Positions 17,434 to 24,792 of a stretch of DNA of 64,000 bases are shown here, in pieces. The notes below the pieces were generated by a model. It did not search any database. It was not told where the DNA came from and worked only from the letters and a program-made list of their open reading frames with translations. Source of the DNA: an uncultured Oscillospiraceae bacterium (GTDB lineage Bacteria; Bacillota; Clostridia; Oscillospirales; Oscillospiraceae); NCBI GenBank assembly GCA_934573735.1, contig CAKTMC010000008.1:1-64000 (forward strand), written 5' to 3'. Both the position numbers and the translations under genes were made by a program. The first letter of the stretch is position 1. Each line of letters opens with the position of its first letter.

Positions 17434-18401
17434 TCCTCAGACACCTCCCCGCCGTTTAAGGCATTCCAACCACAGCTGATAAGGCGGTTTCTCTCCGACT
17501 CGCTCAGGGAATCATCCTGCAAGGCAAGTCTGACAAACTCGCTGCGCAATGATATGTCGTTTTCAAATGCTTCCTCATCTATGCTCATAATTGTGTTATC
17601 GTAAACCTCGACAAAGAATATCTTGGTTTTGAGCTTTTCTTCAAGGGCATTCGCATTTAACGTTAAGCCAAAGGCGGAGCTGCCCACAAGAGTAAGGCGA
17701 AGAAAGCTGTCACTGTCTATGGCTTTTGTTGCCTTGCTGATTTTCCGTACAATATCCTTCTCACCGTCGCCGGGAAGGATTTTTAAGTCTACGGATTTAT
17801 AAGCATACCTCTGCATCTTGACCGTGGTATAGCCGCAAAGCGATTCATTTGTCCATTCAATAACTCCGTATCCAAAGCGCTGCCCCTCCGCATCCTCAAA
17901 GCCGATAGGCTCAAATGAGGGAATTGCCCGTTCTTTACCAATGCCGTTAATACAATAGCTCCCGTTTGAGTTGCGCTTTATATAAATGGGCGCATTGTCG
18001 GCAAGCTGAATTTCTACGCAGCCCTTGTCGATGCGCAGGGCAATATTGTCGTCGGTGTAGGTGTCGGGTGTTTGTATACAGATTAAATGCAGATTATCGG
18101 GGAGATCGTTGCGGTAGTTGATGCGGTTAAACTCATCGGCAGAAAGGAATGTCAGCACCTGAATATGCTTGTCCTCGTTAATTGCGGAGAAGAGGCTGTC
18201 TATAACGGACTCGGATACTCTTTCCCTGCCAAACATACTTCCAAAGAGCGCGATATAGGCAGCGTTATTCTGAGCCGCCAAATCTACAAGCTCGGCAAGC
18301 TTTTCATTTCTGGCAGTCTGCCATTTGTGTGCAAGCTTGACATCCAGATTTTCAGTACAGCTTGCGGCAAGTCTCACATCGGCGCACAACAGTAGTCTCA
18401 T
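17430..18401 (-). CDS. Degenerate SbcD/YhaO-like protein, no metal motifs
   Basis: 323 residues. Position and pattern match the calcineurin-type nuclease subunit SbcD/YhaO: MRLLLCADVRLAA at the N-terminus aligns with the usual ADxHL, ALFGSMFGRE with xGDxxD, then a cap-like part PIGFEDAEGQRFGYGVIEW and a capping domain with LRLTLVGSSAFGLTL and FFVEVYDNT. All expected ligands (DxH, GDxxD, GNHD, GHxH) are replaced, so nuclease activity is not expected. The start at 18401 is chosen for GGGAGAGG upstream; an in-frame ATG 30 codons earlier has no site. It forms an operon with the ATPase at 12943 and probably has a scaffolding role. Confidence 0.75.
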   Translation of the reverse strand: MRLLLCADVRLAASCTENLDVKLAHKWQTARNEKLAELVDLAAQNNAAYIALFGSMFGRERVSESVIDSLFSAINEDKHIQVLTFLSADEFNRINYRNDLPDNLHLICIQTPDTYTDDNIALRIDKGCVEIQLADNAPIYIKRNSNGSYCINGIGKERAIPSFEPIGFEDAEGQRFGYGVIEWTNESLCGYTTVKMQRYAYKSVDLKILPGDGEKDIVRKISKATKAIDSDSFLRLTLVGSSAFGLTLNANALEEKLKTKIFFVEVYDNTIMSIDEEAFENDISLRSEFVRLALQDDSLSESERNRLISCGWNALNGGEVSEE

Positions 18402-18928
18402 TACAAAGCCTCTCCCTTCAAAGATGAGTAAATTGGTCGAAATTATCATCCAGATTTTATGATACACCAAAGAGTTAAGAAGGTCAACCAATAGACTTAG
18501 AGAATTTGTACGATTTATATTATATTTAGTGCTGAGTAAGCTGCGATGCTGTGCATAATTGAGAAAGTCAAAAAATATGTAAAAGTATTTATATGCTCAC
18601 GGCAGAATATGCAGTCCGGTTTTATGAGAACAATCAGCAGCGATGAGGAAATCAAAGCAACTGCGAGAAGCTAAAAAAAGAGCCTTGGACCAAAATCACG
18701 CCCAAGGCTCTGCTTTTCTTCGCGCAAAATAAAATAAATCAACGGAGTTCTCTACAGGGAAACTGCGTTACTATTATCCACACCACTTTGAGATATAATC
18801 TGCAAATAAAATCCGCGCAACAATCTCTTCACTCGTTCACGCTGCATATCGTTGGCAGTATTATTTACCGTCAAATGCTTATTATAACTATTGCTTGGAA
18901 AAATAAGCGCCCGTATCTTTTACGTCTC
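18402..18928. other. AT-rich intergenic stretch
   Basis: No convincing gene. It contains the promoter side of the SbcD-like gene and a terminator-like hairpin at about 18676-18716 (AGAGCCTTGG / CCAAGGCTCT, followed by GCTTTTC). A short frame near 18609-18674 (MQSGFMRTISSDEE...) could be the tail of a lost gene. The AT content is higher than in the flanking housekeeping regions. Confidence 0.4.
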
Positions 18929-19105
18929 TCAATGCAGATTCATGGTCCACTTGGTCTGATATCTATCCAGCCAGTGGAGTACTTCCGAGCCGTCGTCATA
19001 GGTCAGCGCAACTTTGTCGTAGAGTCTTTGAAGCGCATCCTTTGTTCCGTCCCAATTAGAGATTAGTTCTTTAACACTATTATATTCTTTATCCGGCATT
19101 TTCAT
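18929..19105 (-). CDS. Small hypothetical protein, 58 residues
   Basis: A short frame with a near-ideal start: AAGGAGG lies 8-14 nt upstream of ATG on the minus strand. The product (MKMPDKEYNSVKELISNWDG at the N-terminus, ending KWTMNLH) is soluble, charged and probably helical, with no signal peptide. I do not recognise a family. It is isolated in an AT-rich, gene-poor stretch upstream of the SbcC/D-like operon and in the same orientation, but more than 500 bp from it. It could be an intact small protein or the remaining N-terminal part of a larger decayed gene. Confidence 0.55.
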   Translation of the reverse strand: MKMPDKEYNSVKELISNWDGTKDALQRLYDKVALTYDDGSEVLHWLDRYQTKWTMNLH

Positions 19106-19833
19106 ATTTTATATCCTCCTTGAAATTAAAACTCATGCATGATATGCCGCCGATTTTCCTCGCCGTGCGTTGAACGAACACTTTTCATTGTCCTTGTGGG
19201 CAGCGAGAGACACAAGGGTATATGCGAAAGTCAATACCAAGTAAATAATGGCAGACTCAATCGTTTGCGCCCTTCCAATTGTGTTCAAGATAACGCTCCA
19301 AAGCAGGGCTTTTGTACATTTGTTGAAATGATACTATGCAATTTTCATACGACATCACAGCTTCCTTTTACTGATTATCAACGCAAGACTGAAATTGGTA
19401 ATATTATACTAAATATATTTCGAATAATCAACATCTTTTTTGTGTTTTTCTCCCTTGCGTGAAACACAAAATTGGCAAGCTGGTCAGCAACGATAGTTCA
19501 TTATTGTATGGCGCTCCGTTACGAACGTGGTTTCTGCCCGGGGCTTGCTTCTCAAGCATCGATTTTCTTGATGCTCCGGAAGCAGTGTTTTACGGCAAGA
19601 GGATGGCCGTGTAACAGATGCATTTTGTACGCTATGAAAGCCGCACAGGAGAAGCACGGAGGAAAACAGCATAAAAAGTGAAAAAGACCGTAGTCATTGA
19701 AACTACAGCCTAAAAAAATCCGGGTTTCTCCCGGATTTTTTCGCAGAAATTATCACGCCGCGCCGCCACTCAAGCCTTGATGTCAGCCTACCACCTAAAG
19801 TAAATCTTGCCAACGAAACGAGAGTAACTTAAC
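19106..19833. other. Gene-poor AT-rich region, probable remnants
   Basis: Several frames of 60-107 codons are open here but none has a good start site, family resemblance or consistent codon use. The segment 19470-19680 is slightly richer in GC and ends in KAAQEKHGGKQHKK, followed by a real terminator at 19712. It may be the tail of a lost gene. I see no intact gene. Confidence 0.4.
19712..19742. terminator. Bidirectional intrinsic terminator
   Basis: Stem AAAAAATCCGGG / CCCGGATTTTTT with a 5-nt loop. No intact gene abuts it; it is evidence that a gene once ended here. Confidence 0.8.
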
Positions 19834-19971
19834 GTGGACTTGACATCGGAAGAGCTATACCGGGCGCTCATAGCTCAGCTTATCGAGACAGCAGAGCTGC
19901 GGCAGCTTAAAGCCATACCGGCATACATCACCGCCTATCTTGCACAGGGCACAGAAAAAGCGAGGGCTTAA
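19834..19971 (+). CDS. Small hypothetical protein, 45 residues
   Basis: GTG start, 46 codons (VDLTSEELYRALIAQLIETA near the N-terminus). A strongly helical composition. The ribosome-binding site is weak (ACGAGAGT). It converges with the RHH-like fragment on the other strand and their stop codons overlap by three bases. It looks like cargo of an old mobile element but may be non-functional. The family is not recognised. Confidence 0.4.
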   Translation: MDLTSEELYRALIAQLIETAELRQLKAIPAYITAYLAQGTEKARA

Positions 19972-20147
19972 CCCTCACTTTTTTCCTGCCGGGAGATATC
20001 CTCCCGGATAAGCCGCTTAATGTAGCCCGCCTTGCTGTCCACCTCGTCAAGCCGAGCAATAATGTCCTGCTCGGCGCGGCGCATAATCCGAATGCTGAGG
20101 GTTACGGAGTTTGCTTTGAGCCAGCCCCATTGATAAGAATAAGATAA
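19968..20147 (-). pseudogene. Ribbon-helix-helix-like protein remnant
   Basis: A minus-strand frame reads KANSVTLSIRIMRRAEQD, then IIARLDEVDSKAGYIKRLI and a short tail REDISRQEKSEG. The order of one beta strand (SVTLSIRI), a helix, a 'D-KAGYIK' turn and a helix is typical of small RHH/Arc-type DNA-binding proteins found on plasmids and integrative elements. No in-frame start codon is present before the strand; an ATG (RC of 20132-20130 region) is in another frame. It therefore seems 5'-truncated or frameshifted. Confidence 0.5.
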
Positions 20148-20238
20148 AATCTCAGGCCGGACTCGAATCCCCTTCGGGGACTAGGCGGCTTGCGCCGCCG
20201 TCGCCGGGGCGCGATTGAGTCAATCGACTGTCGGTACC

Positions 20239-20269
20239 AAAAAAGGGCATCCTACGGGATGCCCATTTT
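20239..20269 (-). terminator. Terminator of tRNA-Leu
   Basis: Stem GGGCATCC / GGATGCCC with a 4-nt loop; on the minus strand it is followed by TTTTTT, one base after the tRNA 3' end. Confidence 0.85.
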
Positions 20270-20355
20270 TGGTGCCGGTAACCGGACTCGAACCGGTACG
20301 TTGTTGCCAACGAGGGATTTTAAGTCCCTTGTGTCTACCATTCCACCACACCGGC
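20270..20355 (-). tRNA. tRNA-Leu (anticodon TAA)
   Basis: An 86-nt class II tRNA with acceptor GCCGGTG, anticodon loop CTTAAAA, a long variable arm, T-loop GTTCGAGTC and encoded CCA. The remnant-rich region lies on its 3' side, the usual side for integrated elements. Confidence 0.95.
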
Positions 20356-20410
20356 GTGGAATGAATATAATTTACCACTACACGGGCAATTAGTCAAGCG
20401 CGGAAAACGT

Positions 20411-20446
20411 GAGCGCCGGGCAGGAATTACCCTCTGCCCGGCGCTC
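20411..20446 (-). terminator. Terminator of the symporter gene
   Basis: Stem GAGCGCCGGGCAG / CTGCCCGGCGCTC, followed on the minus strand by ACGTTTTCC. Confidence 0.7.
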
Positions 20447-20462
20447 TCAGCCTTATATGCTC

Positions 20463-21995
20463 TCAGAACAGGTACTCCGGAGCCTCCTCAAGGCACTCCG
20501 GGTGCTCCTCAAGATACTCCAGCTCCTCGTGCGTATGCTCACGGTTTTCCTCCTCAATGCGTCCGACATGGAACATGAGACTAAAGCCGACCATTGTAAC
20601 AAGTGCAACGAGGACAGCGGCGTAGGTCTCCGTAAACCATGGGGCAATGGGATAGCTGCCGAATTTCAGCTTCCACACCACCCAGAACACCGCCGCAAAG
20701 CAGGTGCAGATCATGCTGAAGCAGGCGCCTCTTTCCGAGGCCTTGTTCCAGTAAATGCCCAGCAGTATCACAATGAATATCGCTCCGCGCAGCGAATAGG
20801 CGGAATAGACGATATCGAGCACCGCGCTTGCATCCACAAGCAGTATCGCCGCAACGCAGCATATCACGCCGGAAAGCGCGGTCGTGATGCGGCTGACGCG
20901 GAGTATCTGCTCATCGCTTGCATTGGGGTTTATGTCGCGCTGATATATATCCTTGGTGAGCATCGTGCCCGCGGCAAGGATTATCGGGGAGACGGTGGAG
21001 AGTATCGCGGCGAGTATCGCCGCCAGAATAAGACCGCCCGCAACTGGGTTTATGCTCATCATCAGCGAGGGCAGGGCAAGCTTTGCGCCCTGTGCCACAC
21101 TGTCCACGTTTTCAAGCAGCGTCCCCTGATTATACATTACACGACCTATCATGCCGAGCAGCGCGCTGAAAAAGCCGAAGGGCGCGACGACAAAGGCTGT
21201 GAGTATGCAGGCCTTTTTCGCTGTTTTTATGTCCTTTGCGGCGAGAACGGGCTGAATGCCGGCCTGCGCCGTGCAGGCGCCGAGAAGGCTTGCTATGAGC
21301 CACGAGCTGACCTTGGAAAAGCCGATGGAGCTCATGCTGAAGAATTTGCCGCCATCCGCCGCCTCGACCTGCGCCATGCCGTCCCGAAACGCCGCCACGC
21401 CGCCGACCTTTTGCAGCGCCACGAACATGGCAAGCACCATGCCGCCGTACATCGCAAAGAGATGCACCTCACTTGTCGCTGCAACGGCCTTCATGCCTCC
21501 GGCGAGAGTGTAAACGATGAATATGAGCGCGAAAACTATGCAGGTCGCCGTAAAGTCATAGCCCATAAGACTCTGACCCAGCTTACCCGCCGCAACCATC
21601 TGCGAAAGCCCGACGGCAAGCATGACGAGCGTGAGCAGTATGCTCGACACCGTGCGAGCCTGAACGCCGAAGAATTTCTCGACAATGCCGGGGATGGTCA
21701 CCTGCTCAAGACTGCGGTACAGCTTTGCAAAGCAGAGCGCGAGAAACATTACTCCGACGCCGTTTGCAATGGTGTACCACGCGCCGGACAGGCCGTAGAG
21801 AAAGCCGTACTCCGCCACGCCGCTCGTCGCCGTGCCGCCGAGCCATTCGCCGGTGGAGGCGCAGATGATGGCGAAAAGCCCCATCTCCGCGCCGTGGAAG
21901 TCGTCCGAGGTCTTGGATTTGCGCGCTGCAAGCAGTCCCACCGCTACGGTCAGCGCAAAGTAGAGAACGATGACGATAAATTGTACCGAAAGCAA
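20463..21995 (-). CDS. Sodium:solute symporter (SSS family)
   Basis: 510 residues with about 13 membrane segments, typical for SSS (PutP/PanF-like) carriers that import organic solutes with Na+. Family landmarks are ASTGEWLGGTATSG near residue 46, GGMKAVAATSEVH at about 165-180 and AAILAAILSTVSPIILAAGT at about 310-330. The start is TTG (21995-21993), supported by GAGGGG 6-11 nt upstream. The cytosolic tail after the last membrane segment is unusually acidic (HTHEELEYLEEHPECLEEAP). Substrate cannot be told. It stands alone between tRNA-Leu and a zinc-ribbon protein gene. Confidence 0.9.
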   Translation of the reverse strand: MLSVQFIVIVLYFALTVAVGLLAARKSKTSDDFHGAEMGLFAIICASTGEWLGGTATSGVAEYGFLYGLSGAWYTIANGVGVMFLALCFAKLYRSLEQVTIPGIVEKFFGVQARTVSSILLTLVMLAVGLSQMVAAGKLGQSLMGYDFTATCIVFALIFIVYTLAGGMKAVAATSEVHLFAMYGGMVLAMFVALQKVGGVAAFRDGMAQVEAADGGKFFSMSSIGFSKVSSWLIASLLGACTAQAGIQPVLAAKDIKTAKKACILTAFVVAPFGFFSALLGMIGRVMYNQGTLLENVDSVAQGAKLALPSLMMSINPVAGGLILAAILAAILSTVSPIILAAGTMLTKDIYQRDINPNASDEQILRVSRITTALSGVICCVAAILLVDASAVLDIVYSAYSLRGAIFIVILLGIYWNKASERGACFSMICTCFAAVFWVVWKLKFGSYPIAPWFTETYAAVLVALVTMVGFSLMFHVGRIEEENREHTHEELEYLEEHPECLEEAPEYLF

Positions 21996-22276
21996 AAATA
22001 CCCCTCATTTCCAGAGAATATGCTCCGGGACAGGGACTCGGAACGGCCGGATGCACTTCTCTCCGCTAATTTATTGATACGGTACTATAACATTTTTGAG
22101 TGCCGCTGTCAATTTGAAGAAAAAAGTATTTATTTTCTTAAATTTCGTTAATGCGGGCTATGAGCAAAAGTGGATAATTATTTCAAATTTTTGCGATATT
22201 ATTCGCCGCAAAGCTCAAAAAAAAGAGTATTTGGGGGCTGAGTGGGGGATTTGAGCCGCAAAAAGCCGTAATTTGA
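21996..22276. other. Intergenic region between divergent genes
   Basis: Holds the upstream region of the symporter gene (minus) and leads to the promoter at 22299 (plus). A hexamer-poor AT-rich stretch, no gene seen. Confidence 0.4.
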
Positions 22277-22327
22277 CCCCTTTCGACAATCATTTTACTT
22301 GACGAAAGGGGCAATAAGTTGTATTAT
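22277..22327 (+). promoter_or_regulatory. Promoter with overlapping inverted repeat
   Basis: -35 TTGACG (22299-22304), 17-nt spacer, -10 TATTAT (22322-22327). The inverted repeat CCCCTTTCG (22277-22285) / CGAAAGGGG (22303-22311) overlaps the -35 and could be an operator for an unknown regulator. Confidence 0.65.
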
Positions 22328-22379
22328 TATAAGGCGTAATAATGCCTATTTCTATTCTACATAGAATGGAGGAACACAA

Positions 22380-23039
22380 ATGAGTTTGATACCTGAGGTA
22401 AAATGCCGCCGCTGCGGAGAGACCTTCTCCGCGCTGCGCAGAACCTGCCCGAACTGCGGCACCCGCGTGGTCAGCCAGAGCACTCGCAGCCCCGGCGCCA
22501 CTCCCGGCACGGTGCAGGGGACGCCGGCTCATAGCCGCGCCGCCGCCAATACCAAGTGGCAGATGATTTTCGGTCTGATACTTGTCGTTGCGGTCATCCT
22601 CGCGGTGATAGTTATGGTCAGCACCAGTCTCAACGGTGGTGACGGTGCCGGCGGAAACAAAAAGCCGAAAAATACTCCGGTGACGGAGACAGAAAACGTC
22701 CCGACCCCCGAAGCACCCCCCACGCCGACTCCCAGCCCCACCCCGGCCGTGCAGAAGATTGAGCTGCACTCCTCATGGAACACCAAGCCCTGGGAAAATA
22801 ACGAGTTCACTCTGCACTCCACCGAGGAGCCCGTAAAGGTCATCGCGGACGTGTACCCGCTGGATATCCAGAACCCGGTCGTCACATGGAGCGTTGCGGA
22901 TGACAGTATCATCAGCGTCACGCCCGACCCCGAGAACCCCAAGGCCTGCCTTGTCTCCTATGTCGGCAACGGTCACGGTAAGCTCATCTGCACCGTCTTC
23001 GGTCAGACCAAGGAGCTGACTATCTACTGCGTCACCTGA
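22380..23039 (+). CDS. Zinc-ribbon, single-TM protein with Ig-like domain
   Basis: 219 residues. Cytosolic N-terminus with a zinc ribbon CRRCGETFSALRRTCPNCG (residues 10-28), one membrane segment at about 60-82, a Thr/Pro-rich linker (TPTPSPTP) and an extracytoplasmic domain of about 95 residues. The latter has the pattern of a bacterial Ig-like (Big2) fold: PLDIQNPVVTWSVADDSIISV and GKLICTVFGQTKELTI. GGAGG lies 9-13 nt before ATG. It is monocistronic with its own promoter and terminator. Such proteins are common and uncharacterised in Clostridia; a sensor or cell-envelope role is a guess. Confidence 0.8.
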   Translation: MSLIPEVKCRRCGETFSALRRTCPNCGTRVVSQSTRSPGATPGTVQGTPAHSRAAANTKWQMIFGLILVVAVILAVIVMVSTSLNGGDGAGGNKKPKNTPVTETENVPTPEAPPTPTPSPTPAVQKIELHSSWNTKPWENNEFTLHSTEEPVKVIADVYPLDIQNPVVTWSVADDSIISVTPDPENPKACLVSYVGNGHGKLICTVFGQTKELTIYCVT

Positions 23040-23062
23040 TGTAAGGCAAATAAGGCATATGC

Positions 23063-23096
23063 AAAAAAGACTCCCCGGACAGGGGAGTCTTTTTTG
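23063..23096. terminator. Bidirectional intrinsic terminator
   Basis: Stem AAAAAAGACTCCCC / GGGGAGTCTTTTTT with a short loop, 24 nt after the zinc-ribbon protein gene. Confidence 0.9.
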
Positions 23097-23124
23097 CGTC
23101 ACCGCCTCAAACCCAACAAAAAAA

Positions 23125-23446
23125 GAGGACGCAGAGCGTCCTCGGGCTGCAAAATTAATATGCTCCGTTGCTGATTATATAGAGCAGCGGGGGAGCTTGA
23201 GGGGTAGCGTAGCGGCGGCGCGGTAGTGAATGACATGCCGGTGGCATGTCAGAGCCGCGCCGTGACCGAGCCGAAGCGAGAAAAGACCCTCCTCAAATAC
23301 AATAAACCGCCGTCTAAAAATCTTGATATTTCAAGATTTTTAGAGCAAAGCAGTATTTTGATATTATCAAAATACTCGGCGGAAAGCGCCGTCAAGAAAG
23401 GCCGCTTGCGGATTTTCTTGACAAGCGGAGGACGCAGAGCGTCCTC
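23125..23446 (+). repeat. Repeat D copy 1, flanked by duplicated hairpin
   Basis: Two identical 19-bp hairpins GAGGACGCAGAGCGTCCTC at 23125-23143 and 23428-23446 enclose 284 bp. The inside (about 23175-23400) matches the reverse complement of 31200-31352: AGAGCAGCGGGGGAGCTTGA, CTCAAATACAATAAACCGCC, a TTGATATTTCAA-type palindrome and AGTATTTTGATA...ATCAAAATACTCGGCGGAAA. This copy carries about 75 extra bases (about 23205-23282), including the palindromic ACATGCCGGTGGCATGT. Confidence 0.8.
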
Positions 23447-23465
23447 CAAGTAAATAATATTAAAC

Positions 23466-24551
23466 TCAATCGCCGAAGGAAATGCCGATGTCGCGCGCGA
23501 CCTTTATCAGCGGATGATCCACCGGCAAGAACTTTGTGCGGCTTGCAGCCTCCTCAAGCGGGATGGAGCAGATATTGCCGCCCTGAATTGCGACCATGCG
23601 GCCGTACTGCCTGTTGATTATAAGCTCCGCCGCCGCCGTGCCGAACTGCGTTGCAAGCACACGGTCATAGGGGCAGGGAGGACCGCCGCGCTGATAGTGA
23701 CCCGGCACGGTGACGCGAGTCTCAAGCCCGGTAAGCGCCTCAAGCTTTGCCGCTATCTCATAGGAAACCGTGGGATAGCTGGCATTTTCGCGGACACGGC
23801 GCTTTGTCTCCTCGTCGAGCACGGCGTCGGTCTGGGCGACCGCACCCTCCGCGCAGGCTACGATGGAGAAGTGACGCCCGCTGCGGCGGCGCTTCTCGAT
23901 AAGCTCCGCGACCTTATTGATATCATAGGGTATCTCGGGGATGAGAATAACGTCCGCGCCGCTGCCGATGCCTGCCTGAAGCGTCAGCCAGCCCGCGTCA
24001 CGCCCCATAAGCTCCACGACGAAGGTGCGCCCGTGCGAGCTTGCGGTGGAGTGGATATAGTCGATGACGTTCGTTGCGATATCGACCGCGCTCTGGAAGC
24101 CGAAGGTGGTGTCGGTGCCGTAGATATCGTTATCAATGGTTTTCGGGAGGGTGATGACGTTCATGCCCGCATCCATCAAGAGCTTTGCGCTCTTCTGAGT
24201 GCCGTTGCCGCCCATGACGACAAGACAGTCGAGATTGAGACGGTTATAGGTGTCGAGCATGGCGGGGATGAGGCTGTTGCCCGCGTCGTCAACGATGTCC
24301 TTACCGGGAATGTACCTCTGCCGCGAGGTGCCCAGAATCGTGCCGCCCTGAGTCAGAATTCCGGAGAAGTCCTTTGACTCCATAAACTTGTAGTCGCGCT
24401 CAATAAGTCCGCGGTAGCCGTCATACATGCCGTAAATCTCAAGATTGTCGATATGCTCGAACAGCGATTTTGCAACGCCGCGCATTGCCGCATTGAGACC
24501 CTGACAGTCGCCGCCGCTTGTGACCAGTGCAACTCTTGTCGGTTTGTTCAC
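23466..24551 (-). CDS. pfkA: 6-phosphofructokinase, mixed-substrate type
   Basis: 361 residues. It phosphorylates fructose 6-phosphate at C1. Landmarks are VTSGGDCQGLNAA at residues 10-22, MGGNGTQKSA, LPKTIDNDIYGTD and VELMGRDAGWL. In the E. coli reference frame, position 104 is Gly, as in ATP-dependent enzymes, and position 124 is Lys (PKTIDND), as in PPi-dependent and mixed-group III enzymes. The usual Asp of GGDG is Asn. The phosphoryl donor (ATP or pyrophosphate) therefore cannot be predicted safely. Monocistronic, opposite to the MMPL gene. Start has GGCAGG 7-12 nt upstream on the minus strand. Confidence 0.9.
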   Translation of the reverse strand: MNKPTRVALVTSGGDCQGLNAAMRGVAKSLFEHIDNLEIYGMYDGYRGLIERDYKFMESKDFSGILTQGGTILGTSRQRYIPGKDIVDDAGNSLIPAMLDTYNRLNLDCLVVMGGNGTQKSAKLLMDAGMNVITLPKTIDNDIYGTDTTFGFQSAVDIATNVIDYIHSTASSHGRTFVVELMGRDAGWLTLQAGIGSGADVILIPEIPYDINKVAELIEKRRRSGRHFSIVACAEGAVAQTDAVLDEETKRRVRENASYPTVSYEIAAKLEALTGLETRVTVPGHYQRGGPPCPYDRVLATQFGTAAAELIINRQYGRMVAIQGGNICSIPLEEAASRTKFLPVDHPLIKVARDIGISFGD

Positions 24552-24674
24552 AAAAATTCCTGCCTTTCCAATAGATTCTCTATGCCTATATTATCGTATA
24601 AACGCGCGTAAATTTCAAGGCGGGAAATTAGACAAATATCGGGCAAATAACCATTGCCGCAGGGGTGAGCTTTG

Positions 24675-24683
24675 TGATATAAT
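24675..24683 (+). promoter_or_regulatory. Extended -10 upstream of the MMPL gene
   Basis: TGATATAAT, an extended -10 element, about 110 nt upstream of the MMPL start. No good -35 is seen. The start site itself has AAGGAG 15 nt before ATG, a longer gap than usual. Confidence 0.4.
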
Positions 24684-24792
24684 TTACAAGACGATTTTTG
24701 CTTATTTCATGGGGCCTTGCGCCCTTATTCAATACAAAAATCCGCGCGGATCTCAAGCTTAAAATTCATGTGATAAGGAGCATTGACTGACT

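Noticed and set aside
23226..23453. Open frames inside repeat D copy 1
   Set aside because: They lie in palindromic repeat sequence also found inverted at 31.2 kb and have no start signals.
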